Below, in pieces: positions 1 through 8,655 of a stretch of DNA of 64,000 nucleotides. The stretch comes from JALSNL01 sp036479585 (GTDB lineage: Bacteria; Bacteroidota; Ignavibacteria; Ignavibacteriales; Melioribacteraceae). A model generated the notes under the pieces. It was not told where the DNA came from. It was given only the letters and a program-made list of their open reading frames with translations, and searched no databases. Both the position numbers and the translations under genes were made by a program. The DNA is taken from positions 310,001 to 374,000 of the forward strand of contig OZ245062.1 in NCBI GenBank assembly GCA_965224785.1, given 5' to 3'. The first letter of the stretch is position 1; every line of letters starts with the position of its first letter.

Positions 1-37
1 TAAATATAATAGTTATTAAAAGTAGTAACATTTTCAT
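1..37 (-). CDS. 5' end of a probable exported protein (partial)
   Basis: On the minus strand an ATG at 37 opens a frame that runs off the left edge and reads MKMLLLLITIIF. A basic residue followed by a hydrophobic run is what a signal peptide or first membrane helix looks like. A weak GAG lies about 10 bases upstream. Only 12 codons are visible, so the gene cannot be identified. It would be divergent from the lipoprotein remnant at 228. Confidence 0.4.
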   Translation of the reverse strand, partial: MKMLLLLITIIF

Positions 38-227
38 AATATTCTCGATAGTTAAAATTTTAGAATTGGTTTAAGTTTACAAATAAATAAAAGAAATTAC
101 TTATGATTTATAAGTTATATAAAAATTAGTTTTAAGCAAGCAAAATAAAAATTGAGAATTTTATGACTTGTAAAAATCAATTTATGTTTTTAGGTTAGCT
201 TCTTTTGACAAAACGATAGAATACTAT

Positions 228-776
228 ATGTCTATTCATACTTTTATTTCTAGTAAATATCTGAACAAACTCATCATATTAGTGCTAGCTCATTATCTAT
301 TAAGTAGTTGTTATTCAAATGCAATTTTAACAGATTATGATGTTGAAAGAAAGATTTATAAAATAGAAACTACTTAAGGTAAAATTATAGAATTTGAGAA
401 AGGTTACTATGCAATTTTATCAGATAATGAAATCATTCAAATTTGTTCTAGTGGAGAAAATAAAGTATATAAAAAGTCTGAGGTTAAAAAAATATATTGG
501 GATTATGAACGAATAAGAGTTTATAAAATAGAAATGATAAACGGAAAAGTAATTGATTTCTCAAAGAATAATATTGCTTATCTTTTGGTGGGTGAAGTAG
601 TAGTAACAAAATTTAATAGTGAGGAAATTAAATATCCACTAACTGAGATTAAGAATATTTATACTTCTCAATTTAATAGTGCGAAAATATTAGGTCTAAT
701 AGTACTTATTCCAATTGCGGCTTTAATTGGGGTGGTGGTTTGGGTAAAAGTAGTTATTGGCTGGGGCGGACATTAA
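228..776 (+). pseudogene. Small lipoprotein gene interrupted by an in-frame stop
   Basis: From ATG 228 the frame encodes a lipoprotein signal peptide (hydrophobic stretch, then lipobox LSSC). It continues to 776 with one interruption, a TAA at 375-377 (codon 50). The stop falls inside the first of two imperfect repeats: YKIETT-stop-GKIIEF, then about 54 codons later YKIEMINGKVIDF. Each is followed by a strand-rich unit ending in KKIYW or KNIYT. A C-terminal transmembrane helix (ILGLIVLIPIAALIGVVVW) ends the frame. An internal ATG at 532-540 gives only an 80-residue fragment without a signal peptide. I infer one gene broken by a nonsense change; a sequencing error or readthrough are alternatives. 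Function is not recognised. Confidence 0.6.
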
Positions 777-783
777 AATTATA

Positions 784-2154
784 TTATAACATTTTTTCTT
801 TCCACTTTTTAATTTGCTCCTCAACCATTTGTGGATTTGGCGAACCAAAAGTTTTTTTGTTCTCTAAACAAGTTTCGGCTGCAAGAGATTTGAAAACATC
901 TTCTTCAAAATTCTCACTAAAATTTTTATATTCTTCTAGTGTAATCTGATTTAACAATTTATTTTGGTCTTGTGCAAACTTTACAACTTCACCCAAAATA
1001 TTGTGTGCTTCTCTAAATGGAATTCCTTTTTTAACAAGATAATCTGCTAAGTCTGTAGCAAGCATAAAGCTTCCATCAATCTCTTTTGTAAATCTATCTT
1101 TACTAACTTGCATACTGTTAACCATTGCTGCCATTATGTTTGCAGAATTGTTAAGAGTTAAAAATGAATCAAACATTCCTTCCTTGTCTTCTTGCAAATC
1201 TCTGTTGTAACTAAGTGGAAGCGATTTGATAGTTGTTAACAATGCTAGATAATGACCAAAAACTCTTCCGTTTTTCCCACGTATAAGTTCAGCTAAATCT
1301 GAGTTTTGTTTTTGCGGCATAAGGGAAGAACCAGTTGTAAATTCATCACCAAGTTTTATAAAGTTCCATTCGTAAGAGGTCCATAAAATTATTTCTTCAC
1401 TAAATCTGCTAAGGTGCATCATTGCTAGGTTGCAAGTGTGGAGAAAATCTAAAATAAAATCTCTGTTAGAAACTGAATCAAGAGCGTTTGATGAAACAGA
1501 CGAGAAGCCAAGTTCTTTTGCAGTAAGTTCTCTATCCAATTCAATTGTAGAACCAGCCAAAGCTCCAGAACCTAGTATTGATTCATCAGCTTGCTCAAAC
1601 GAAAAGTTTAATCTTTGTTTGTCTCGCTCAAACATTTCTACATAAGCAAGTAAATGAAATGCAAAAGAAATTGGTTGAGCTCTTTGTAGATGAGTGTATC
1701 CTGGCATTAGAGTTTTTACATTTTCACTTGCAAGGTTTACTAAACTTGTTTGAAGATTTGTAAAAGTAGTTTGTAACTGTTTAGCAGAATCTTTTACCCA
1801 AAGCCTAACATCAGTTATTACTTGGTCGTTTCTACTTCTTCCTGTATGAAGTTTTTTTGCAACATCACCAATTAGTTTAGTTAGTTCATCTTCAATAGCA
1901 GAATGAATATCTTCAAACTCTTTATCATCAGGCAACCATTTACCATTTGTAAAATTCTCTTGAAGTAAATCTAGTCCATTATGGATTTGCTGAACCTCTT
2001 CATCATCAAGAATAGCAATGCTTCCTAACATTTTTGAATGAGCCTTGCTAACTTTTATATCTTGCTCAAATAAATTTATATCAAACGAAATTGATGATGA
2101 AAATTCTAAAGCATTTGTATCAAGTTTTTTTGTAAATCGTGAACCCCAAAGCAT
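784..2154 (-). CDS. argH: Argininosuccinate lyase
   Basis: Cleaves argininosuccinate to arginine and fumarate, the last step of arginine synthesis, in the cytosol. The 456-residue protein has usual family length and carries the fumarase/aspartase superfamily signature GSSLMPQKQN (about 275-284), whose flexible loop holds the catalytic serine, plus the N-terminal WGSRF motif. The ATG is preceded by AAAGG at good spacing. It is the last gene of the argCJBDRGH cluster, separated from argG by 158 bases that contain a palindromic repeat element. Expression from the upstream promoter therefore depends on reading through that element. Confidence 0.97.
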   Translation of the reverse strand: MLWGSRFTKKLDTNALEFSSSISFDINLFEQDIKVSKAHSKMLGSIAILDDEEVQQIHNGLDLLQENFTNGKWLPDDKEFEDIHSAIEDELTKLIGDVAKKLHTGRSRNDQVITDVRLWVKDSAKQLQTTFTNLQTSLVNLASENVKTLMPGYTHLQRAQPISFAFHLLAYVEMFERDKQRLNFSFEQADESILGSGALAGSTIELDRELTAKELGFSSVSSNALDSVSNRDFILDFLHTCNLAMMHLSRFSEEIILWTSYEWNFIKLGDEFTTGSSLMPQKQNSDLAELIRGKNGRVFGHYLALLTTIKSLPLSYNRDLQEDKEGMFDSFLTLNNSANIMAAMVNSMQVSKDRFTKEIDGSFMLATDLADYLVKKGIPFREAHNILGEVVKFAQDQNKLLNQITLEEYKNFSENFEEDVFKSLAAETCLENKKTFGSPNPQMVEEQIKKWKEKML

Positions 2155-2192
2155 AATTGACCTTTGTTAAAGTTATCTTATAGAAAATATTA

Positions 2193-2277
2193 TGTCATTC
2201 CGGTTTCCAGTTCTTTTGGAATACCGGAATCTCTCATTGGAAAGGAGATTCCAGCACAAAAGACAACTGGAATGACA
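2193..2277. repeat. Palindromic TGTCATTCC element, copy 1
   Basis: An 85-base element with outer inverted arms (TGTCATTCCGGTT at the left, AACTGGAATGACA at the right) and an inner pair GGAATCTC / GGAGATTCC. It lies between argG and argH. The architecture matches copies at 24771, 57673 and 57845 and a half copy at 21656. Confidence 0.85.
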
Positions 2278-2312
2278 GACCAAAATATACAATGACAAAA
2301 ATAATTAAAATA

Positions 2313-3548
2313 CTAATCTACTAAAGATTTTTCTTCAAAACTTTTAAGTGAATTTTTTGTTATTACCTCGTGAGGTAAACTTAATAAATTTATAAATCCT
2401 TCTGCATCTTTATGATTAAAAGCATCTTCTTCCGTATAAGTAGCAAGCTCTTGGCTGTATAAACTATTTGGAGAAACTCTTGACATTACTTTTAAATTAC
2501 CTTTGTATAATTCTAAAGTAATTTCTCCGGTTACTCTTTCTTGTACTTTATCGAAGAAAGAAGTTAGTGCATCAAAGAGTGGCGAAAACCAAAAGCCATC
2601 GTAAATTAAATTTGCATAAACATTAGAAGCATTTTGCTTGTATCTATAAGTATCTTTATCCAAAGTTAATTTCTCAAGTTGAGCGTGAGCTGTATGTAAA
2701 ATATGTGCTCCCGGAGCTTCATAAACTTCTCTAGATTTTATTCCCACAACTCTGTTCTCAATTATGTCATATCTTCCTATTGCGTGCTTGCCACCTATAT
2801 CATTAAGTGTTGAGACCAATTGAACGCTGGGTATTTTAACTCCATCTAGTTTAGTTGGTATGCCTTTATCAAAAGTAATTTTGATTGTCTCAGGTTGGCC
2901 TGGTGCATCTTTTGGGTCAACTGTCATTTGGAAAGCATCAGCCGGAGGAGCAATTTCCGTATCTTCAAGAACACCACACTCTGTTGCAACACCCCAAATG
3001 TTTTCATCAATAGAATAAGGTTTTGCAAGATTTACTGATGTAGGAATATTATGTTTTTCCGCATAAAGAATTTCTTCTTCTCTACTTTTAAATTCCCAAT
3101 CTCTTAATGGAGCAATAATCTCAAGGTCAGGAGCAAGTGTTTTCATTCCAACTTCAAATCTAACTTGATCGTTTCCTTTTCCAGTACATCCGTGAGCAAT
3201 TATATTAGCTCCTTCTTTTTTTGCAATATCCACCATTAACTTTGCAAGAAGTGGTCTTCCAATTGCAGTAGCAAGAGGATACTCACCTTCGTACAAAGCT
3301 CCGCCCTTTAAGGCTTTCCAAGCATAGTCATCAATAAATTCTTTTTGTAAATTTACTACGTAAGCCTTTGATGCTCCCGTGCTAAGAGCTTTTTCTTTTA
3401 TGTTTACAATCTCATCTTTCTGACCTAAGTTACCGGTAACAGTAATAATTTCTGCATCGTATTTATCACTTAGCCATTTAACCATTACACTTGTGTCAAG
3501 TCCGCCAGAGTAAGCAACAACAATTTTGTTTTGTTTCATTTTAATCAT
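2313..3548 (-). CDS. argG: Argininosuccinate synthase
   Basis: Joins citrulline and aspartate using ATP to make argininosuccinate. The N-terminal PP-loop AYSGGLDTS (12-20) is the ATP pyrophosphatase signature. The GCTGKGNDQVRFE segment and the ATECGVLED region are typical of the family, and 411 residues is normal length. Two starts are possible: ATG 3548, which overlaps the end of argR by 8 bases, or the in-frame ATG at 3539. The overlap suggests translational coupling to argR. Family assignment is certain; only the start is open. Confidence 0.97.
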   Translation of the reverse strand: MIKMKQNKIVVAYSGGLDTSVMVKWLSDKYDAEIITVTGNLGQKDEIVNIKEKALSTGASKAYVVNLQKEFIDDYAWKALKGGALYEGEYPLATAIGRPLLAKLMVDIAKKEGANIIAHGCTGKGNDQVRFEVGMKTLAPDLEIIAPLRDWEFKSREEEILYAEKHNIPTSVNLAKPYSIDENIWGVATECGVLEDTEIAPPADAFQMTVDPKDAPGQPETIKITFDKGIPTKLDGVKIPSVQLVSTLNDIGGKHAIGRYDIIENRVVGIKSREVYEAPGAHILHTAHAQLEKLTLDKDTYRYKQNASNVYANLIYDGFWFSPLFDALTSFFDKVQERVTGEITLELYKGNLKVMSRVSPNSLYSQELATYTEEDAFNHKDAEGFINLLSLPHEVITKNSLKSFEEKSLVD

Positions 3549-4008
3549 CCTGTTTTAAATAATTTCTTGTAGTTAAATTTTCTAAAAATGTAATTATCTT
3601 TTGTAAGTTTTTTGCTTCATCGGGAATTACTAAAACTGTATCATCCCCACCAATTGTTCCAAGAATTTCTTCTTTGTTTAATCTATCAATATAATGTGCA
3701 ACTCCTTGAGCCCTTCCAGCTAAGGTCCTAATTACAATTACGTTTTCATTAAATGTAACATTTAATATTTCCAGTCCAATCAATTTTGAAATTTCTTTTC
3801 CGTAATCTGTACTACTCAAAAGGTATTGAACACCCAACTCAGTAAAAGTTCTGATAACACCTAAGTCTGCAAAATCTCTACTTAATGTTGCCTGTGTAAC
3901 TGTAACTCCCTCATTCTTTAGAAGGCGAAGTATCTGATCTTGATTTGAAATAATACGATCGGTTAATATCCGTTTTATTTTATTTTGTCTTAAAAGTTTT
4001 GCTGACAT
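3541..4008 (-). CDS. argR: Arginine repressor ArgR
   Basis: Hexameric, arginine-responsive DNA-binding regulator. The N-terminal winged helix includes the recognition segment VTQATLSRDFADLGV (about 37-51). The C-terminal oligomerisation and arginine-binding domain has the hallmark GTIGGDDT (117-124), whose acidic pair contacts arginine. The length, 155 residues, is standard. It sits inside the biosynthetic operon between argD and argG, so it probably regulates itself with the pathway. Two ARG-box-like palindromes upstream of argC are plausible targets. Confidence 0.95.
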   Translation of the reverse strand: MSAKLLRQNKIKRILTDRIISNQDQILRLLKNEGVTVTQATLSRDFADLGVIRTFTELGVQYLLSSTDYGKEISKLIGLEILNVTFNENVIVIRTLAGRAQGVAHYIDRLNKEEILGTIGGDDTVLVIPDEAKNLQKIITFLENLTTRNYLKQDD

Positions 4009-4023
4009 AGTTTTGCTCCCATT

Positions 4024-5196
4024 TTAGTTACTTAAAATATTATCTAAACTATTTCTAAGAGATTTTATAAAAATGCTAATGTGTTTATCATCAATGATAA
4101 AAGGGGGAAGTAACCTTAGTACATTATTTCCCGCTGTTCCCACAATTATTTTGTTTTGTAAAAACTCTGATGCCAATTTCTTAACATCAATGTCTTTTGT
4201 AAATTCAATTCCAATTATTAAGCCTTTGCTTCTTACTTCTTTAATACCTTTAACATTTTTCGTAATAATTTCTTCTGATATTTTATTTCCTAGTTTACTT
4301 ATATTATTTAGAACATCAACAGCAAGTAAATCTAAAACTTTATTTGCTACTGAAACAGCAACTGGGTTTCCACCAAATGTAGAGCCGTGGCTTCCCGGAG
4401 TAATAGCTTCATTAACTTTGTTAGAGCAAATTGTTGCTCCAAGTGGAAGACCATTTGCAATTCCTTTTGCAACTGTAATTATGTCAGGTATTATTTCTGA
4501 ATACTGATGTGCAAAGTATTTCCCTGTTCTTCCTATACCAGTTTGTATTTCATCCACAATCATTAGTAAATTATTTTCATCACAAATATTTCTAATATTT
4601 TTTAAGTAATCTTCATCAGGAATAATAATCCCATTTTCACCTTGTATTGGTTCAATTAAAATTGCGACAATTGTTTTATCAATTTTATTTTTGATTGCAT
4701 CAATGTTATCATAGGGAACACTAACAAAGCCAGGTGTAAGTGGATGAAACCCATCCCAAAGTTTTTCTTGTGCCGATGCGGATAAACTTCCCATTGTTCT
4801 TCCGTGGAAACCACCTTCTGCTGTAATGATTGTTGAACGTCCGTTTCCCCATTTTCTTGCAAATTTTATTGCAGCTTCATTTGCTTCTGTTCCCGAGTTG
4901 CAGAAAAATACTTTATCTAAATTGGAAATGGTTGAAAGTTTTTCAGCTAACTTTTCTTGGGGCGTAGATATAAATAAATTTGAAACGTGCCAAAGATTAT
5001 CAATTTGATTTTTTGCAGCATTTACCAATTCGGGATAATTATGTCCAAACCCAGTAACAGCAATACCAGAAAGGAAATCTAAATATTTGTTATTCTCTGA
5101 ATCAAATAAATATGTACCTTCTCCTCTTACAAATTCTACAGGGAATCTGTTATATGTATTTACGTGATGTGTCATATTATTAGTCTGCTTATCCAA
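4024..5196 (-). CDS. argD: Acetylornithine aminotransferase
   Basis: PLP-dependent class III aminotransferase converting N-acetylglutamate semialdehyde to N-acetylornithine with glutamate. Visible motifs are SGTEANEAAIKFARKW (cofactor phosphate region), VDEIQTGIGRTG (PLP ring aspartate) and the Schiff-base lysine in VAKGIANG (K244). The length of 390 residues is typical. Its start overlaps the end of argB by 8 bases and it ends 15 bases before argR, so it is co-transcribed. Ornithine or succinylornithine aminotransferases are close relatives, but the arg context favours ArgD. Confidence 0.95.
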   Translation of the reverse strand: MDKQTNNMTHHVNTYNRFPVEFVRGEGTYLFDSENNKYLDFLSGIAVTGFGHNYPELVNAAKNQIDNLWHVSNLFISTPQEKLAEKLSTISNLDKVFFCNSGTEANEAAIKFARKWGNGRSTIITAEGGFHGRTMGSLSASAQEKLWDGFHPLTPGFVSVPYDNIDAIKNKIDKTIVAILIEPIQGENGIIIPDEDYLKNIRNICDENNLLMIVDEIQTGIGRTGKYFAHQYSEIIPDIITVAKGIANGLPLGATICSNKVNEAITPGSHGSTFGGNPVAVSVANKVLDLLAVDVLNNISKLGNKISEEIITKNVKGIKEVRSKGLIIGIEFTKDIDVKKLASEFLQNKIIVGTAGNNVLRLLPPFIIDDKHISIFIKSLRNSLDNILSN

Positions 5197-5950
5197 TAAT
5201 CCAAGTCCCTAAGTTTGATTCTGAATTAGTTATTTCGTTAAAATTATTTCCTATCCAAATATTTTTAATCCCATTGGATAAAAGATTTAAACATGTGTTC
5301 ATTTTAGGAATCATTCCACCGTTTATTTCTCCTGTTGATAAACCTTCGTGTACATCATCCACTGAAAGTGAACTTTGGAATTCTCCATTTAACATTACTC
5401 CATCTAAATCTGAAACGAACAAGATTGTTTCTGCTTTAAGAAGTTTGGCAATTGCACCAGCAAATAAATCTGCATTTACATTCATTAAGTTTCCTTTACC
5501 ATCAGCACAAACACTTGAGAATACTGGAACAATGCCATTCCCCAAAAGTGTCTCTAACCATTGATATGATTGATTAGGAAGTGGATTGCCAACAAATCCC
5601 AATTTATCATTTAGGTATTCAGCTTTGAACAATCCCATATCAATTCCATTAAGACCAATTGATTGAATACTATTGCTTTGAAGATAAGAAGTTAACTTAG
5701 AATTTATCAATCCATCTTGGACTGCAGCAGTTACTTCCATTCCTTTTGAATCAGTAATTCTTTGTCCTTCAAAAAATGATGATTCAATTCCTAATTTCTT
5801 TGACCATTCAGTAATTAAGTTTCCGCCACCGTGAATTAAAATAACTGAGGAGTATTTTTCTTTTAATTCATTAATTAGACTTGCTCCAATAGTAGAACTA
5901 ATAAAAGTTTCTAATGATTTACCACTTATTTTTACAATTGCAAGATTCAT
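5189..5950 (-). CDS. argB: Acetylglutamate kinase
   Basis: Phosphorylates N-acetylglutamate, the second step of arginine synthesis. It has the amino-acid-kinase fold: KISGKS near residues 7-12, the glycine loop LIHGGGNLI (about 38-46), and FVSDLDGVM late in the protein. At 253 residues it is E. coli-sized and begins directly at the kinase core, so it lacks the N-terminal helix typical of arginine-inhibited hexameric enzymes. In a cyclic ArgJ pathway feedback control at this step is usual, so the short form is slightly unexpected. It lies 8 bases after argJ and overlaps argD. Confidence 0.93.
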   Translation of the reverse strand: MNLAIVKISGKSLETFISSTIGASLINELKEKYSSVILIHGGGNLITEWSKKLGIESSFFEGQRITDSKGMEVTAAVQDGLINSKLTSYLQSNSIQSIGLNGIDMGLFKAEYLNDKLGFVGNPLPNQSYQWLETLLGNGIVPVFSSVCADGKGNLMNVNADLFAGAIAKLLKAETILFVSDLDGVMLNGEFQSSLSVDDVHEGLSTGEINGGMIPKMNTCLNLLSNGIKNIWIGNNFNEITNSESNLGTWIIG

Positions 5951-5958
5951 AATTTTTT

Positions 5959-7197
5959 TTAAGTTCTGTATTGAGAGTTAATTTTAATATATTGTTCTGA
6001 ATAATCACACGTCCACCAAGTAGTGTTAGCAGTACCATCTAACAAATCAAGAGTAATAATAATTTCTTTTTCTTTCAAAACATTTACAGCTTCTTCTTCG
6101 GTAAATACTGATTTATAACCAGGTTGTAAAATTTGTAAATCCCCAAAGTATAATGATAACTTTTCCGGTACAATCTCGGCACCAGAACTACTTGCTGCTG
6201 AAATAATTCTTCCCCAGTTTGGGTCGTTACCATTCATAGCAGTTTTTACAAGTGGAGAAATTGCAATTGCTTCCGCAATTTTGTTTGCATCTTTTTCCGT
6301 CTGTGCATTCTTAATATTTATTGTTATAAATTTTGTTGCACCTTCGCCATCTGCAACAATAGACTTTGCCATTGATTGTGTTAAGTCTTGCAAAGCTTCA
6401 GAAAATATTTGATAGTCATTAGTGTCCTCGGTTATCTCAACATTGCTCATTCCATTTGCCATAAGAAGAACCATATCGTTTGTACTTGTTTCTCCATCAA
6501 CAGAAATTTTGTTGAATGAATTATTAACTGTGTTAGTTAAAGTAGTTTGCAAAAGTGATTTTGAAAATTTTGCATCGGTTGTAACAAAGCCTAACATTGT
6601 TGCCATATTTGGGTGAATCATTCCACTGCCTTTAGCTATGCCGCCTATTGTAACAGCACCTTTACTCAGTTGTACAGTTAATCCAAAATGTTTTGGCATA
6701 AGGTCAGTTGTCATAATTGCGTTAGCTGCATCAATGCCTCCATCGTCTGCAAGTTTATAAACTAACTCGTTTAATGAACTTGTAACTTTGCTTACTGGAA
6801 TTCGTTCTCCAATTAGTCCGGTAGAACTTATTAGAAGCTCCGAAGGAAGAATGCTTAGAGTGTGTGCAGTCTTTTCTTGAATTTCTAAAGCATCAATAAA
6901 GCCTTCATCCCCCGTACATGCATTGGCATAAGCTGAATTGATGATCATTGCTTTTACTTTTGTGCCACTATCAATTATTTTTTTATCTATAATAACGGGA
7001 GCAGCTTGAGCTTTGTTGGTTGTAAAAGTTCCGGCAACTTCTGCAAATTCTTTGCTTACTATTAGTGCTAAATCTTTTTTCTTTTTCTTCAACCCACAAT
7101 GGATTCCTGAAGCGGAAATTCCAATCGGAGAAGTGATAGATCCATTTTCTATGTATGAAAATTGTTTCTCAATTGTTTGTGTATTAGAATTTTCCAT
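5959..7197 (-). CDS. argJ: Bifunctional glutamate N-acetyltransferase / ornithine acetyltransferase
   Basis: Transfers acetyl from N-acetylornithine to glutamate, recycling the acetyl group, and in bifunctional forms also acetylates glutamate from acetyl-CoA. The self-cleavage site is the conserved MATMLGF after KGSGMIHPN. Cleavage before T200 would make alpha and beta chains and expose the catalytic threonine. The oxyanion region is seen in SSTGLIGE. Length is 412 residues. It starts 3 bases after argC ends. Its presence explains why no argE or argA is needed in the cluster. Confidence 0.96.
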   Translation of the reverse strand: MENSNTQTIEKQFSYIENGSITSPIGISASGIHCGLKKKKKDLALIVSKEFAEVAGTFTTNKAQAAPVIIDKKIIDSGTKVKAMIINSAYANACTGDEGFIDALEIQEKTAHTLSILPSELLISSTGLIGERIPVSKVTSSLNELVYKLADDGGIDAANAIMTTDLMPKHFGLTVQLSKGAVTIGGIAKGSGMIHPNMATMLGFVTTDAKFSKSLLQTTLTNTVNNSFNKISVDGETSTNDMVLLMANGMSNVEITEDTNDYQIFSEALQDLTQSMAKSIVADGEGATKFITINIKNAQTEKDANKIAEAIAISPLVKTAMNGNDPNWGRIISAASSSGAEIVPEKLSLYFGDLQILQPGYKSVFTEEEAVNVLKEKEIIITLDLLDGTANTTWWTCDYSEQYIKINSQYRT

Positions 7198-7200
7198 TTC

Positions 7201-8217
7201 TTAATCCATTTTATTATTTTGAATTCCAAGATTTTCTCCCCAACCATAAAGCTTGTTCATGTTTTGCACAGCTTGACCGGAAGCTCCTTTAATTAAATTA
7301 TCTATGCAAGCGGTTACAATAATTTTATTGTCAAGTGCTTTCACATTTATATCGCAATAGTTTGTACCCACTACCCACTTTAGCTCAGGTGGAGTTTCTC
7401 TTATTCTAATAAAGGTTGATTGCAAGTATTCATTTTGCAAAATGTCATCGACTTCACTTTGACTTACACTACCATTTAAATGAATAATTGATGTTGAATA
7501 AATTCCACTAACTACGGGAAGCAAATGTGTAGCAAGTGAATAATTTGTATCATCAATGTATTTATCCAACTCTTGTTTTATTTCAACTTGATGTCTATGT
7601 GTACCAACACTATAAGCTCTTACACTATTGTAGTTCTCAGAAAACAATAGAGAAGTATCAGCTTTTTTGCCAGCACCACTTAATCCTGAATATGAAACTG
7701 TTGAAATTGTTTCAACTTTTTCTCCAATGTTTTTTGCAAAGGGAATTGTTGAAAGCAATGCTGCTGTTGGATAACAACCAGGGTTAGCAATCAAATTAGT
7801 TCCATTATAAGTTTCATGTAATTCTGTAAGCCCATAAATTTTTGAACTTAAATATTCTGGAGCGGTATGCTCTAACTGATAAGTATCTGCAAAAGATTTT
7901 TCATCATCTAATCTAAAGTCTGCACCAAGATCAATCACTTTTTTGTTTTTATTCAATAATTTTGGTGCATACTGAATTGACTTTCCGTGAGGTAAAGCAA
8001 AAAAGTAAACATCGTGAGTTTGTTCAATTTGGTTTACACTATTAATAACTCTGTCTTTAACATTATTAGCAAACTCCGGGAAAATATCTAATAGATTTCT
8101 ACCAGCACTTTTGTTTGCATATAAATGTAGTTCACGAACGTGAGTATGTTCGTTTAGAAATTTTACTAAATATTTGCCCGTATAACCGGAAGCACCAATG
8201 ATGCCTACTGAAATCAT
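7201..8217 (-). CDS. argC: N-acetyl-gamma-glutamyl-phosphate reductase
   Basis: NADPH-dependent reduction of N-acetylglutamyl phosphate to the semialdehyde. The N-terminal nucleotide loop is GIIGASGYTG (5-14), the catalytic cysteine is C148 in NPGCYPTA, and THRHQVEIKQEL supplies the conserved histidine region. Length, 338 residues, is typical of the short ArgC type. It is the first gene of the operon. The 438-base upstream gap holds the candidate arginine operators. Confidence 0.96.
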   Translation of the reverse strand: MISVGIIGASGYTGKYLVKFLNEHTHVRELHLYANKSAGRNLLDIFPEFANNVKDRVINSVNQIEQTHDVYFFALPHGKSIQYAPKLLNKNKKVIDLGADFRLDDEKSFADTYQLEHTAPEYLSSKIYGLTELHETYNGTNLIANPGCYPTAALLSTIPFAKNIGEKVETISTVSYSGLSGAGKKADTSLLFSENYNSVRAYSVGTHRHQVEIKQELDKYIDDTNYSLATHLLPVVSGIYSTSIIHLNGSVSQSEVDDILQNEYLQSTFIRIRETPPELKWVVGTNYCDINVKALDNKIIVTACIDNLIKGASGQAVQNMNKLYGWGENLGIQNNKMD

Positions 8218-8380
8218 TTGTTATTTACCTTATTAGAAAATAATTGAAAGAATATTGGATATTTAATTATGTATGGTGGACGATATGTATATGATTACCC
8301 CAAAGAGGGGCGAGGTGTAGCTATACTGCGAACTGGCATTCCAGTAGTTTGTGTATTTTTTACGATATGATTATTTGAAA

Positions 8381-8408
8381 ATTTCATTGTATAAACATAC
8401 AATGAAAT
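8381..8408. promoter_or_regulatory. Candidate ArgR operator (ARG box 1)
   Basis: A perfect inverted repeat with 12-base arms, ATTTCATTGTAT and ATACAATGAAAT, around AAAC. Its core at 8388-8401, TGTATAAACATACA, fits the general ARG-box form TGNAT-N4-ATNCA. It lies about 165 bases upstream of the argC start. ArgR is encoded in the operon. Confidence 0.55.
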
Positions 8409-8479
8409 GTATGTGATGTCAAGAAAATATTATTATTAAATATAATTACTTCTGAATAGCGGATAAAAATAAATAAATA

Positions 8480-8493
8480 TGAATAAATATGCA
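8480..8493. promoter_or_regulatory. Candidate ArgR operator (ARG box 2)
   Basis: TGAATAAATATGCA also fits TGNAT-N4-ATNCA at every fixed position. It is centred 92 bases from box 1, further from argC. On its own it would be unremarkable in AT-rich DNA; the pair upstream of argC is what makes it worth recording. Confidence 0.4.
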
Positions 8494-8655
8494 CTAAAAG
8501 ATGCTGGGATTAAAACAAGTGCATAAAAATATTCTTGTTTAATATTGTAACCATAACTACTTAGGGTAGACTTGATAACAAATTTGTTGTAAAATTAAGT
8601 CAATACAAGTATCCAAAAGTATTTTCTGATACGTGTAAAACTTGTTATTAAAACT

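Larger units (their letters stand above)
8218..8655. other. Regulatory gap upstream of argC
   Basis: A 438-base gap between argC and the 3' end of the next minus-strand gene. It contains two ARG-box-like palindromes (described separately) and a short island at about 8290-8345 that is clearly less AT-rich than its surroundings. That island holds small hairpins (CCCC-AAAGA-GGGG and ACTGG-CATT-CCAGT). A 33-codon plus-strand frame from ATG 8269 to TGA 8370 crosses it, but I see no ribosome-binding site or family match and do not call it a gene. Confidence 0.5.

Noticed and set aside
4073..4507. 144-codon open frame on the plus strand
   Set aside because: Antisense to argD; the minus-strand frame has full PLP-enzyme motifs, while this one has no start signal or family.
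8320..8345. TGGCATTCCAG as a second sigma-54 promoter
   Set aside because: The -12 GC is missing at the required spacing.
8269..8370. 33-codon plus-strand frame upstream of argC
   Set aside because: No ribosome-binding site and no recognised family; kept only as a compositional island.
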